A DNA stretch of 64,000 bases from Pseudoflavonifractor sp. MSJ-37 (GTDB taxonomy: Bacteria > Bacillota > Clostridia > Oscillospirales > Oscillospiraceae): contig NZ_JAHLPP010000001.1 in NCBI RefSeq assembly GCF_018917965.1, positions 682,001 to 746,000 on the forward strand, in the 5' to 3' direction. The notes beneath the pieces are model-generated. The model was not told the origin of the DNA, did no database searches, and saw only the letters and a program-made list of their open reading frames with translations. A program made the position numbers and the translations under genes. How positions within the stretch are numbered: the stretch's first letter is position 1; the number at the start of each line of letters is the position of its first letter. This document shows positions 27,252-34,368 of this stretch, piece by piece.

Positions 27252-27999
27252 GACCGCACACCTCCAGCATACGCGCCGCCAGAGCGCGGTAGGCGTCCGC
27301 CATGGGGGAGGCGGGCAGGGCATCCATGACGGTCCGGTCCATGGACTCCGCCTCCTGCACCGCCGGGGAGCGGGGGAGATCGGCGAGGATAGAGGTGCCC
27401 AGCTCTCCGGCCAGACGCTCCACCTGTTCCCGCTCCCGCGCCACGTTCCGGCGGTTGAGGATGAGCCCGCCGAAGCGGGCATAGCCCCGATCTTGGAAGC
27501 GGGCCACCGCCCCGGCGATGTTGGACGCGGCGTACATGGACATCATCTCACCAGAGGTCACCACGAAGACTACATCGGAGTACTCGCCCCGCAGAGGCAT
27601 GGCGAAGCCGCCGCAGACTACGTCCCCCAGCACGTCGTAGAGCACTACGTCCGGCCGGTAGACGCCGTAGGCATCCAGTTGGCTCAGAGTCTCGAAGGCG
27701 GTGATGATGCCCCGTCCGGCACAGCCGATGCCAGGCGTGGGCCCGCCGGCTTCTACGCAGAGGACGCCGCCCACGCCGGGGTGGACCAGATCCTCCAGAG
27801 CGGGGGTCCCGCCGGAGCGGAGCAGGTCCAGTACCGTCGGGATGGGGGCCCCGCCGGTCAGGAGCCGGGTGGAATCGGACTTGGGGTCGCAGCCGATCTG
27901 CATCACCCCCAGCCCTCGCTCCCGCAGGGCCAGAGACAGGTTCGCGGTGGTGGTGGATTTTCCGATGCCGCCTTTGCCGTAGATGGCGATCCGTAACAT
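27244..27999 (-). CDS. NifH-type Fe protein (nitrogenase reductase-like ATPase)
   Basis: A 251-residue P-loop ATPase. Walker A is YGKGGIGKSTT (residues 7-17). Cys93 (GIGCAGRG) and Cys129 (DVVCGGFAMP) match the two cysteines that bridge a [4Fe-4S] cluster between subunits in NifH, BchL and CfbC. Asp/Lys in CDPKSDST fit switch I. The C-terminal tail of NifH is missing, so it is shorter than NifH (about 275-290). The ATG at 27999 follows GGAGGT with a 7-base gap. It should pass electrons with ATP hydrolysis to the two component 1 proteins directly downstream. Confidence 0.92.
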   Translation of the reverse strand: MLRIAIYGKGGIGKSTTTANLSLALRERGLGVMQIGCDPKSDSTRLLTGGAPIPTVLDLLRSGGTPALEDLVHPGVGGVLCVEAGGPTPGIGCAGRGIITAFETLSQLDAYGVYRPDVVLYDVLGDVVCGGFAMPLRGEYSDVVFVVTSGEMMSMYAASNIAGAVARFQDRGYARFGGLILNRRNVAREREQVERLAGELGTSILADLPRSPAVQEAESMDRTVMDALPASPMADAYRALAARMLEVCGHE

Positions 28000-29213
28000 A
28001 GCGATGACCTCCGGTGGAAGATATAGGCCGTTTTGTCGCAAAACGGGCCGTTCAGAACGATAGGGACAGATGGCAGACGAGGACCGTCCCTGCCCGGCAG
28101 ATCCCGGGCGGGGCGGTCCTGTCGTTTTCGAAGATACAGGAGCGGGGATCGACCGATGATCTTGGCGATCTCCTCGTCGGTCATATCATAGAGGAAGTAG
28201 TGGGAGTAGAAGTCCCGGACGTCCTGGGTCAGCTCCTCAGTGGAGTACAGGTCAGGATAGAGCTTGTTCAGGGTCCACAGGATGGTCAGGGGCTGCTCCA
28301 CGGTGCGGTTGCCCCAGACATGAGCCACGGTGGGCACATAGTAGATGGCGTCGTCCCGGATAGCGGTGATGCCGGAGAGCTGGCTGTCGGCCTTGAGCTC
28401 GTCGGCCTGCTTGGAGGTGACCAGCATCACGTCGGGATCCCACTGGAGCAGGTCCTCGGTGGTGTAGGTCAGTGACTCCTCCGTGTGGGCGTCTTTGGTG
28501 ACGCTGATGCCGCCGGCGGCCTCGATCCACCACTCGGCGATCATATGGGGCTGAGAACGGCCCGCCACATCGCCGTAGAGGACCGTCTTGCGGGTCTCGT
28601 CGGTGAGGCCGGAGGTCAGCTCCGCAGCACGGGCCACGGTATCGTCAAAGTAGGTGATGTAGTCCCCGGCCACGTCCTGTTTGCCAAGGATATCGCCCAT
28701 GAGCTCTACGGCGGTCTTGACGTCCCCCACCTCGGACCAGGACAGGTAGACACAGGTCAGGCCCTTGTCGGCCAGCTCCTCGGCGGTGGACTTGGTCATG
28801 GTGAGGCACAGGTCGGGCTTGAGCTTGAGGACCTCTTCGATCAGCACCTCACGGTCGGCGTTCTCCAGCACGGGACCGTCGGCGATCTGGGGGGCGAACT
28901 TGTACTGCATGGCCCATTTGTCGTTCTTGGTGAAGCTGGGGGCCATCTCGTTGCAGATCTTGTCGCCGCAGCCCATGAGCTCGACGAACGCGTTGAGCAC
29001 GCCCACCGCGCCGAAGGTGGCGATGGAATCGATCTCGGCGGGGATCTCCACCTCGCGACCGGCCATGTCGGTGATGGTCCGGGTGCCGGAGACCGCGGCA
29101 CTCTCGGTGGGAGCGGGGGCGGCGGACTGGGCGGAGCCAGTGCCGGAGCAGCCGGCCAGAGTGCTGCTCAGGATGCTCACGGAGAGCAGGGAAGCGATCA
29201 GTTTACGGTCCAT
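27903..29213 (-). CDS. Class III ABC transporter substrate-binding lipoprotein (BtuF/FepB/MolA-like)
   Basis: Extracellular binding protein with a lipoprotein signal (lipobox TLAGC, Cys22 from the 29213 start) and a two-lobe helical-backbone fold: TITDMAGREVEIPAEIDSI, then KPDLCLTM, then WDPDVMLVTSKQADEL and RDDAIYYVP. The start could be 29222 or 29213; AGGAGG spacing favours 29213. The usual end near DEEIAKIIG (about 28160) is followed by no stop; the frame runs 85 more codons and 97 bases into the NifH-like gene. This suggests a lost stop. Nearby moeA and mobA-modE suggest molybdate or tungstate (as MolA of Haemophilus), but iron or a metal chelate is equally possible. Confidence 0.85.
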   Translation of the reverse strand: MDRKLIASLLSVSILSSTLAGCSGTGSAQSAAPAPTESAAVSGTRTITDMAGREVEIPAEIDSIATFGAVGVLNAFVELMGCGDKICNEMAPSFTKNDKWAMQYKFAPQIADGPVLENADREVLIEEVLKLKPDLCLTMTKSTAEELADKGLTCVYLSWSEVGDVKTAVELMGDILGKQDVAGDYITYFDDTVARAAELTSGLTDETRKTVLYGDVAGRSQPHMIAEWWIEAAGGISVTKDAHTEESLTYTTEDLLQWDPDVMLVTSKQADELKADSQLSGITAIRDDAIYYVPTVAHVWGNRTVEQPLTILWTLNKLYPDLYSTEELTQDVRDFYSHYFLYDMTDEEIAKIIGRSPLLYLRKRQDRPARDLPGRDGPRLPSVPIVLNGPFCDKTAYIFHRRSSLCYGSPSTAKAASENPPPPRTCLWPCGSEGWG

Positions 29214-29251
29214 GTGTTTCATTTCCTCCTAAAATGGTCGTCGTTGGGGAT

Positions 29252-30043
29252 CTATCGTGACTGACGGAGCAGGGGCACGCAGACAGGGACGGGAGGCATC
29301 CCATCCACCGAAGCGGTACTGACGCACACAGGCGTCTGGTAGAGGGCGGTGAGGGCCTCCGTGGTGACTACGTCGCCGGGAGCGCCCCAGGCCATGACCC
29401 GGCCGTCCCGCATGAGGACGGCCTTGGTGCAGACCAGGAAGGCGTGGTCGGGATAGTGGGACGTCATGAGGATGCCGTAGCCGGACTGGGCCAGCTCGTC
29501 CACCACCCGGAGGATCTTCACCTGATTGCCATAGTCCAGATTGGCGGTGGGCTCGTCCATGACCAGATAGTTGGCCTGCTGGGCCAGGGCCCGGGCCACC
29601 AACACCATCTGACGCTCGCCGCCGGAGAGCTCCTGGAACTTTCGGCGGGCCAGATGACCGATCTGGAGACGGTCCAGAGCTTCGGCCACCGTGTCGTGGT
29701 CCGCCTGTCGGTAGGACGCACCCGGCGGCAGGTGGGGGACCCGCCCCATGAGGACCACCTCACGGACCTCATAAGGGAAGGCCATGGCGGTGGACTGAGG
29801 GACATAGGCCAGCCGTTTGGCTCTGCCCCGATGGGAGAGATGGGACAGGCTCTGTCCGTCCAGCACGACCTCGCCGCCCTTGGCCTGGCTCAAACCGAGG
29901 AGACAGCGGAGGAGGGTGGTCTTTCCAGTGCCGTTGGGCCCCAGCAGACAGAGGATGTCGCCGCCCTCCAGCGCGAAGGACACGTCTTCCAGTACCGGTC
30001 GTCCGGGCTGGTACCAATAGCGCAGATGTTCGATGGAAAGCAT
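29252..30043 (-). CDS. Class III ABC transporter ATP-binding protein (FecE/BtuD/MolC-like)
   Basis: A 263-residue ATPase. Walker A is GPNGTGKTTLL (about residue 37), the Q-loop is YVPQS, signature LSGGERQMVLVARAL, Walker B YLVMDEPTANLD. This is the FecE/FepC/BtuD subfamily. The start ATG shares one base with the permease stop (TGATG), so coupling is tight. With the permease and binding protein it forms one importer for metal chelate, cobalamin or oxyanion. Confidence 0.93.
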   Translation of the reverse strand: MLSIEHLRYWYQPGRPVLEDVSFALEGGDILCLLGPNGTGKTTLLRCLLGLSQAKGGEVVLDGQSLSHLSHRGRAKRLAYVPQSTAMAFPYEVREVVLMGRVPHLPPGASYRQADHDTVAEALDRLQIGHLARRKFQELSGGERQMVLVARALAQQANYLVMDEPTANLDYGNQVKILRVVDELAQSGYGILMTSHYPDHAFLVCTKAVLMRDGRVMAWGAPGDVVTTEALTALYQTPVCVSTASVDGMPPVPVCVPLLRQSR

Positions 30044-31083
30044 CAGGACCACACCTTCCTCGTCTGGGACAGCAGGAGCACGAACACCGGCGTGCCCACC
30101 AGCGCGGTGACGACGCCCAGGGGCAGGTCTACGCCGAAGGAGCCCCGGATCAGGTCGTCGATGAAGAGCAGGAACAGTCCGCCCACCAGGAAGGACGTGG
30201 AGGCCAGACGGTGATAGGAAGCCCCTGTCAGCAGACGGGCGATATGAGGCACTACCATGCCGATCCAGCCGATGATGCCGCACACGCTGACCGAGGAGAC
30301 CGTCAACAGGGTGGAGGACACGATGACCACCAGCTTGACCAGGGGCACATCGACCCCCATGGAGGCGGCCTCGTCCTCGCCGGCGGCCAGCGCGTCGATG
30401 GAGTGGCGGAAGAAGAACAGCAGGAGCAGGGAGACCACGGCCGCGGGCAGGAGGACCAACACGTCCTGCCCGTCCGCCTTGCCTAGACTGCCCATGAGCC
30501 AGAAGGTGATGGAGGGGAGGGCGTCATCCGGGTCAGCCAGCGTCTTGATGATAGAGAGGAGGGCCTGGAACAGGCTGGACACCACCACGCCCGCCAGGAC
30601 CAGGATGGTCAAGTTGTCGCCGCCGAACATCCGGCTGATGAGGTAAGCTGCCGCCACCGCCAAGACACCGAAGCAGAAGGCGGAGAGCTGAGTCTGCCAC
30701 CAGCTCATCCTCCACAGCATGGTGAGGGCCGCGCCGAAGCCCGCTCCGGCGGAGACGCCCAGGATATCCGGAGAGACCATGGGGTTCTTGAATAGGGTCT
30801 GGTAAGACGCGCCGGAGATGGACAGAGCTCCGCCCACCAGCAAAGCGGCCAGGATCCTGGGGAGGCGGACCTCCATGACCACTGTGATCAGAGTGTCCTC
30901 CACTGGAAGTGTCCGATGCAGGAGGCTGGCCCGGATGATGTCGAATACCGTGCCCGGCTCCACCGGGTAGCGCCCGATCAGGAAGGAACCGAAGAAAGCC
31001 GCCACCCACAACAGGGCAAAGAGGAGCGTCTTGAGCCAGAACCCATGGGAGGGATCCCGCTCAGAAGAAAGTCGTCGTTCCAT
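30043..31083 (-). CDS. Class III ABC transporter permease (FecCD/BtuC/MolB-like)
   Basis: A 346-residue membrane protein with about ten hydrophobic segments typical of FecCD/BtuC permeases. Diagnostic pieces are RLPRILAALLVGGALSISGA and the cytoplasmic loop GWIGMVVPHIARLLTG that contacts the ATPase, plus LARLVGA-type closing LPLGVVTALVGTPVFVLLL. It lies 4 bases after moeA and couples to the ATPase gene. The role is transport of a chelated or oxyanion metal across the cell membrane; substrate inferred from context only. Confidence 0.93.
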   Translation of the reverse strand: MERRLSSERDPSHGFWLKTLLFALLWVAAFFGSFLIGRYPVEPGTVFDIIRASLLHRTLPVEDTLITVVMEVRLPRILAALLVGGALSISGASYQTLFKNPMVSPDILGVSAGAGFGAALTMLWRMSWWQTQLSAFCFGVLAVAAAYLISRMFGGDNLTILVLAGVVVSSLFQALLSIIKTLADPDDALPSITFWLMGSLGKADGQDVLVLLPAAVVSLLLLFFFRHSIDALAAGEDEAASMGVDVPLVKLVVIVSSTLLTVSSVSVCGIIGWIGMVVPHIARLLTGASYHRLASTSFLVGGLFLLFIDDLIRGSFGVDLPLGVVTALVGTPVFVLLLSQTRKVWS

Positions 31084-31087
31084 TCGA

Positions 31088-32311
31088 TCACACCAGCGGG
31101 GGGATCCCGGAGATCAGCTCGGGGGCCTTGAGGAGCTCCGCCTTCACCAGATCGCCGGCGGCATAGCCCTCCACGCCGATGGGGACGGTGACGAAGGCGT
31201 CGGTCTGGTAGAGGAGGGCGGGGACGCCGTCCAGCTTCCAGTCCAGCGGCGTGGCAGTGAACTCCGTCCCATCCCAGGCCAGAGCCACCCGGGAGATCCG
31301 CTCGAAGCTCTTGGGGGACTTCATGGGCTCGGTGAGCCGGGCAGTGACAGTGGGGGCCAGCGGGGCAGGGAGGCCGTAATAGTGGGCCGTCAGGGCGGAC
31401 AGACACCAGTAGGCCGCCAGATAGCAGGCGCCCACGGGGCCGGGGACGTTGAGCACGGGCTTCCCGTCGATCATAGAGAGCCCGGCGGGACGGCCGGGGA
31501 CCGCCCGGATGCCGTGGCGAAAGAAGGAAGCGCGGCGCTCCAGCATGGCGGCGTTGAAGTCCTCCTCGCCCCGGGAGGTACCGTCGTTGATGAGGATCAG
31601 GTCGGCGGCGGTGAGGGCCTGGTCCAGCGTGCGCTCCAGAGCGGCGGGGTCATCCTTGGTGATGGAGAACACCTGGACCTCCGCGCCGTACCGGCCCAGA
31701 TAGCCGGAGAGGAGGCTGTTGACCTCGATGTTCTGGCCCCGCTGAGGCTTCTGACCGGCGGGGATCAGCTCGCTGCCGGTGGGCAGGAACGCGATCTTCA
31801 GAGGCCGGAAGACGGGGACCTCCGTGATGCCGCCCATGGCCAGAGAGGCCACCAGCTCCGGCGTCAGCCGGGTATGGGCGGGGACCAGGAGGGCGCCGGA
31901 GCGGACCAGGTCTCCCGCGGGGGCCACGGTCACCTCGTCCGGGTCGAAGCGGAAGCCCTCCCGGAAGCGGACGCCGTCCCCCTCCAGGATCACGTCCTCC
32001 ACCGCGATGACCGTATCGAAGGCGTCGGGGAAATCATCGCCGGTGTCGGCCTGGACGAAATCACGGCCCTTCACCCAGCGGGAGGGATCGGGCAGGCCGT
32101 CAGCGAAGTCGGCTTTGCGGACCGCGATGCCATCGAAGCGGGAGGAGCGGACCACGGGCAGGGTGTTCACGGAGGTCAGGTCCTCCGCGGTGACCCGGCC
32201 CAGGCTCTGGGTCAGAGGGATCCGTTCGAGCTCCGGGGCCGGCTTCCAATGAGCTCGCATGAGGTCCAGTGCCTCTGAGCGGGTGACGCTGCGTTCCGGT
32301 TCGAATTTCAC
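31088..32311 (-). CDS. MoeA-like molybdopterin molybdenumtransferase
   Basis: A 407-residue MoeA-family protein, which inserts molybdate into adenylated molybdopterin. The fold-defining segments are present: RSSRFDGIAVRKAD replaces the usual SAMDGYAV motif, PTGSELIPAG replaces STGDEL, and NDGTSRGEEDF stands where GGVSxGDYD is normal. These substitutions at the active-site loops mean it could be a divergent paralogue rather than the main MoeA. It is the first gene of the apparent operon with the ABC importer and nitrogenase-like proteins. A promoter is seen about 70 bases upstream. Confidence 0.85.
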   Translation of the reverse strand: MKFEPERSVTRSEALDLMRAHWKPAPELERIPLTQSLGRVTAEDLTSVNTLPVVRSSRFDGIAVRKADFADGLPDPSRWVKGRDFVQADTGDDFPDAFDTVIAVEDVILEGDGVRFREGFRFDPDEVTVAPAGDLVRSGALLVPAHTRLTPELVASLAMGGITEVPVFRPLKIAFLPTGSELIPAGQKPQRGQNIEVNSLLSGYLGRYGAEVQVFSITKDDPAALERTLDQALTAADLILINDGTSRGEEDFNAAMLERRASFFRHGIRAVPGRPAGLSMIDGKPVLNVPGPVGACYLAAYWCLSALTAHYYGLPAPLAPTVTARLTEPMKSPKSFERISRVALAWDGTEFTATPLDWKLDGVPALLYQTDAFVTVPIGVEGYAAGDLVKAELLKAPELISGIPPLV

Positions 32312-32381
32312 GATGATGCATCCTTTCTCTTTGTTCTGATCGTTCTGACGCTCTGGTATGAATGCGCCGATCGATATGCTC

Positions 32382-32410
32382 TATATAAGACTTTAAAAAA
32401 CGAATCGCAA
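32382..32410 (-). promoter_or_regulatory. Promoter of moeA-importer-nitrogenase-like operon
   Basis: On the minus strand: TTGCGA (32405-32410), 17-base spacer, TATATA (32382-32387), about 70 bases before the moeA-like start. The spacer and flank are AT-rich, unlike the surrounding sequence. Confidence 0.6.
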
Positions 32411-32437
32411 TAAAAAAGCATACGATGAGTAGAAGGA

Positions 32438-32461
32438 AAGGAGCGGAACGTTCCGCTCCTT
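32438..32461 (-). terminator. Palindromic terminator after mobA-modE fusion gene
   Basis: A perfect 24-base palindrome 18 bases past the stop at 32479 and followed on the minus strand by TTCC and T-rich sequence. It separates the fusion gene from the moeA operon promoter. Confidence 0.65.
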
Positions 32462-32478
32462 CGATGATGGGGCGTATC

Positions 32479-33393
32479 TCAGTCGGCACTGGGATGGTCG
32501 GAGAAGATCTCGTCATAGGCCTGCCGGACCATGGCCTGACAACGTTCCTCCAGGGCTCGGAACCGGTCGATCAGGTCCTTGCCGTAGTCGGTGAGGAAGG
32601 CGGCGCCGCCGTTCCGCCCGCCCTGCTGGCGCAGGACGACGGGCTTGCCAAGCTCATCCTCCATGATGAGGATCATGTGCCGGCCCTTGCTGTAGGAGAG
32701 GCCCATCTGCTGGCAGGCCTCCCGGACGGAGCCGGTGATCTCGATGAGGCTGAGGAGCTGTGCGGAGCCGGGGCCGAAAAAGGGCCGGTCGCCGCAGAGG
32801 CGCAGCTTGACGGTGGCGTGGATGCCGTGCGCCTGGCTCCGGGCCAAAAGCTGGGGGAAGAGGCCCATGGCGCGGGCCTGAGGCAGGGCACCCTCGTCCT
32901 CCAGAGGCAGGGGCGTCACCTGTCCCAACAGGTCCTCCAATGTGCCCATCTTCTCCAGCAGGACGGAGAGGGCCGCGGCCGGATCCACAGAGAGGATGCC
33001 GCCCGGCCGACCATCGATGACGGGACGGCACACAGGCGCCTCGGACTCCAGCAGGGCCTTCACAGAGGTCTGGGACAGGAAGGGGATATCGGCGGCGGTC
33101 AGAAGGACCCGGCCGCACAGCGGCGCGAGGAGCTCCAGCCCCCGGCGGAGCTGCTCCTCCGGGCTGGCCTGGGGAGAGACCTCCACGCAGAGGACGCCCC
33201 AGTGGGACATATGCTTTTCCATGGCCTCCCGGCCCCGGGCGGGGACGGGGAGCACCACATGGCGCACGCCGCTGAGCTGGAAGGTGCGAACCAGACGCTG
33301 GAGCACCGAACAGGAGCCCAGGACCTCCATAGAGTCGAAGGAGCCTGTTCGGGAGAAGGATGTAGTGGTCAGGATGACGGCTCCGGCAGTCAT
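32479..33393 (-). CDS. MobA-like nucleotidyltransferase fused to ModE-type DNA-binding domain
   Basis: A 304-residue fusion. Residues 1-185 resemble the MobA/MocA NTP-transferase fold (start MTAGAVILTT, and LLTAADIPFLS for the metal-binding Asp), but the usual GGxSxRMGxxK loop is degenerate (TTTSFSRTGSF), so catalysis is uncertain. Residues 195-304 are a winged-helix like the N-terminal half of ModE: GSVREACQQMGLSYSKGRHMI and QGGRNGGAAFLTDYG. No TOBE/Mop molybdate-binding repeat follows. It may be a molybdenum- or cofactor-state-responsive regulator of the operon downstream. It has its own promoter. Confidence 0.8.
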   Translation of the reverse strand: MTAGAVILTTTSFSRTGSFDSMEVLGSCSVLQRLVRTFQLSGVRHVVLPVPARGREAMEKHMSHWGVLCVEVSPQASPEEQLRRGLELLAPLCGRVLLTAADIPFLSQTSVKALLESEAPVCRPVIDGRPGGILSVDPAAALSVLLEKMGTLEDLLGQVTPLPLEDEGALPQARAMGLFPQLLARSQAHGIHATVKLRLCGDRPFFGPGSAQLLSLIEITGSVREACQQMGLSYSKGRHMILIMEDELGKPVVLRQQGGRNGGAAFLTDYGKDLIDRFRALEERCQAMVRQAYDEIFSDHPSAD

Positions 33394-33406
33394 AACAGCA
33401 CCTCAC

Positions 33407-33430
33407 ACGAATGATTTTCACGGATGATTC
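33407..33430 (-). promoter_or_regulatory. Direct repeat at the mobA-modE promoter
   Basis: Two copies of ACGRATGATT (33407-33416 and 33420-33429), 13 bases apart start to start, lie at and just after the predicted transcription start. They could be an operator. Two copies only, so this may be chance. Confidence 0.3.
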
Positions 33431-33435
33431 GTTTC

Positions 33436-33465
33436 ATTATAACATAGGCCGATCCAGATCGTCAA
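33436..33465 (-). promoter_or_regulatory. Promoter of mobA-modE fusion gene
   Basis: On the minus strand: TTGACG (33460-33465), 18-base spacer, TATAAT (33436-33441). Confidence 0.75.
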
Positions 33466-33514
33466 TCTATCCAGTGCGAAAAAGGTCGAGAGGGAGAGAC
33501 GCTCCGGCCCTGCC

Positions 33515-33543
33515 TTGTTTTCGCGGGAGAGATGGGGTAAAAT
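33515..33543 (+). promoter_or_regulatory. Promoter of tandem cupin genes
   Basis: TTGTTT (33515-33520), 17-base spacer, TAAAAT (33538-33543), 35 bases ahead of the first cupin. Confidence 0.7.
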
Positions 33544-33578
33544 AGCGGAAGTACGATCTCAAAAAGGGAGGATGCAGG

Positions 33579-33908
33579 ATGGAACAGCTCCGGAACCTGC
33601 CCACCGGCGGACCAGAGGCTCTGGTGGGGATGATCCAGATCCAGCCCGGACGGGTGGTCAGCATGGCCCTGTCCCGGAACGAGCACTGTCAGATGACCCT
33701 GCTGGCCTTCGCCGACGGCGAGAGCGTCAGCGAGGAGCAGTATTTCGGCGATACCTTCTATTATGTGCTGGAGGGCGAGATGCCGGTGCGCCTGGGCGGG
33801 ACTGAGTACCGGCTCCGGGCGGGGGAGTGCATGGCCGTCCCGGCCCATACGCTCCACGCCGTGGGCGGGAGCGAGCCCTTCAAGCTCCTGCAGATCACCG
33901 TGCAGTGA
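33579..33908 (+). CDS. Cupin domain protein (first of tandem pair)
   Basis: A 109-residue small cupin barrel. The region GDTFYYVLEGEMPVRLGG and the second motif GECMAVPAHTLHAVGG mark the double-stranded beta helix. The usual His-X-His metal ligands of motif 1 are replaced (SEEQYFGDTF), so metal binding may be lost; one His in motif 2 remains. It is paralogous with the next gene: the same PGRVVSMALS and MTLLAFADGE blocks recur. Both sit under one promoter with 38 bases between them. Substrate unknown. Confidence 0.85.
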   Translation: MEQLRNLPTGGPEALVGMIQIQPGRVVSMALSRNEHCQMTLLAFADGESVSEEQYFGDTFYYVLEGEMPVRLGGTEYRLRAGECMAVPAHTLHAVGGSEPFKLLQITVQ

Positions 33909-33946
33909 CCCCGAACGAAAGAACGAGATACAGGAGGAGACATATC

Positions 33947-34285
33947 ATGGAAAAACTGATCCGCAATGTCGAGCACGCCGTCCCTCTGCCTCTGAAGGAG
34001 CTGGTCTCCTATGAGCCGGGCAAGGTGGTGAGCCTCACCATGTCCCAGCAGCCGGGCGTGGGCATGACCCTCTTCGCCTTCGATGCGGGGGAGGGCGTCA
34101 GCACCCATGCCGCCCCCGGCGATGCCATGGCCCACATCCTGGAGGGCGAAGCCCAGATCACGATCGACGGCACCGTCCACACGGTCCCCGCCGGGAGCGC
34201 GATCGTCATGCCCGCCGGCGTCCCCCACGCCGTGAAGGCAGAGCAGCGCTTCAAGATGCTCCTCACAGTAGTCAAGAAGGTCTGA
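33947..34285 (+). CDS. Cupin domain protein (second of tandem pair)
   Basis: A 112-residue cupin starting MEKLIRNVEHAVPLPL after AGGAGGAG. Motif 1 keeps one His (GVSTHAAPGDAMAHILEGE) and motif 2 reads VMPAGVPHAVKAEQRF. The PGKVVSLTMS and MTLFAFDAGE blocks match the preceding gene, so it arose by tandem duplication. The differing metal-ligand content suggests the two have diverged. Followed by a bidirectional terminator. Confidence 0.88.
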   Translation: MEKLIRNVEHAVPLPLKELVSYEPGKVVSLTMSQQPGVGMTLFAFDAGEGVSTHAAPGDAMAHILEGEAQITIDGTVHTVPAGSAIVMPAGVPHAVKAEQRFKMLLTVVKKV

Positions 34286-34310
34286 TTCCATCGGCGCATG
34301 GAACGAAAAT

Positions 34311-34354
34311 GGCCCCGGACCCGCACGATCGGTGCGTGGCCCGGGACCTTTTTT
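34311..34354. terminator. Bidirectional terminator between cupins and DUF4340 gene
   Basis: An imperfect stem of about 15 bp centred on CGCAC-GATCG-GTGCG (34322-34335), flanked by GGCCCCGG/CCCGGGACC, then six Ts on the plus strand and four As on the other side. Ends the cupin unit and the minus-strand ABC operon. Confidence 0.75.
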
Positions 34355-34368
34355 CTTGGCGGATCCGT

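Noticed and set aside
24866-27999. A nitrogen-fixing nitrogenase
   Set aside because: No nifB, nifE, nifN or nifS is in the window, the component 1 proteins are about 400 residues (NifD and NifK are near 480-520), and no FeMo-cofactor ligand pair is visible. The Fe protein also lacks the C-terminal tail.
28014-28475. 153-codon plus-strand frame near the binding-protein gene
   Set aside because: It is antisense to the binding-protein gene, and the sequence shows shadow composition.
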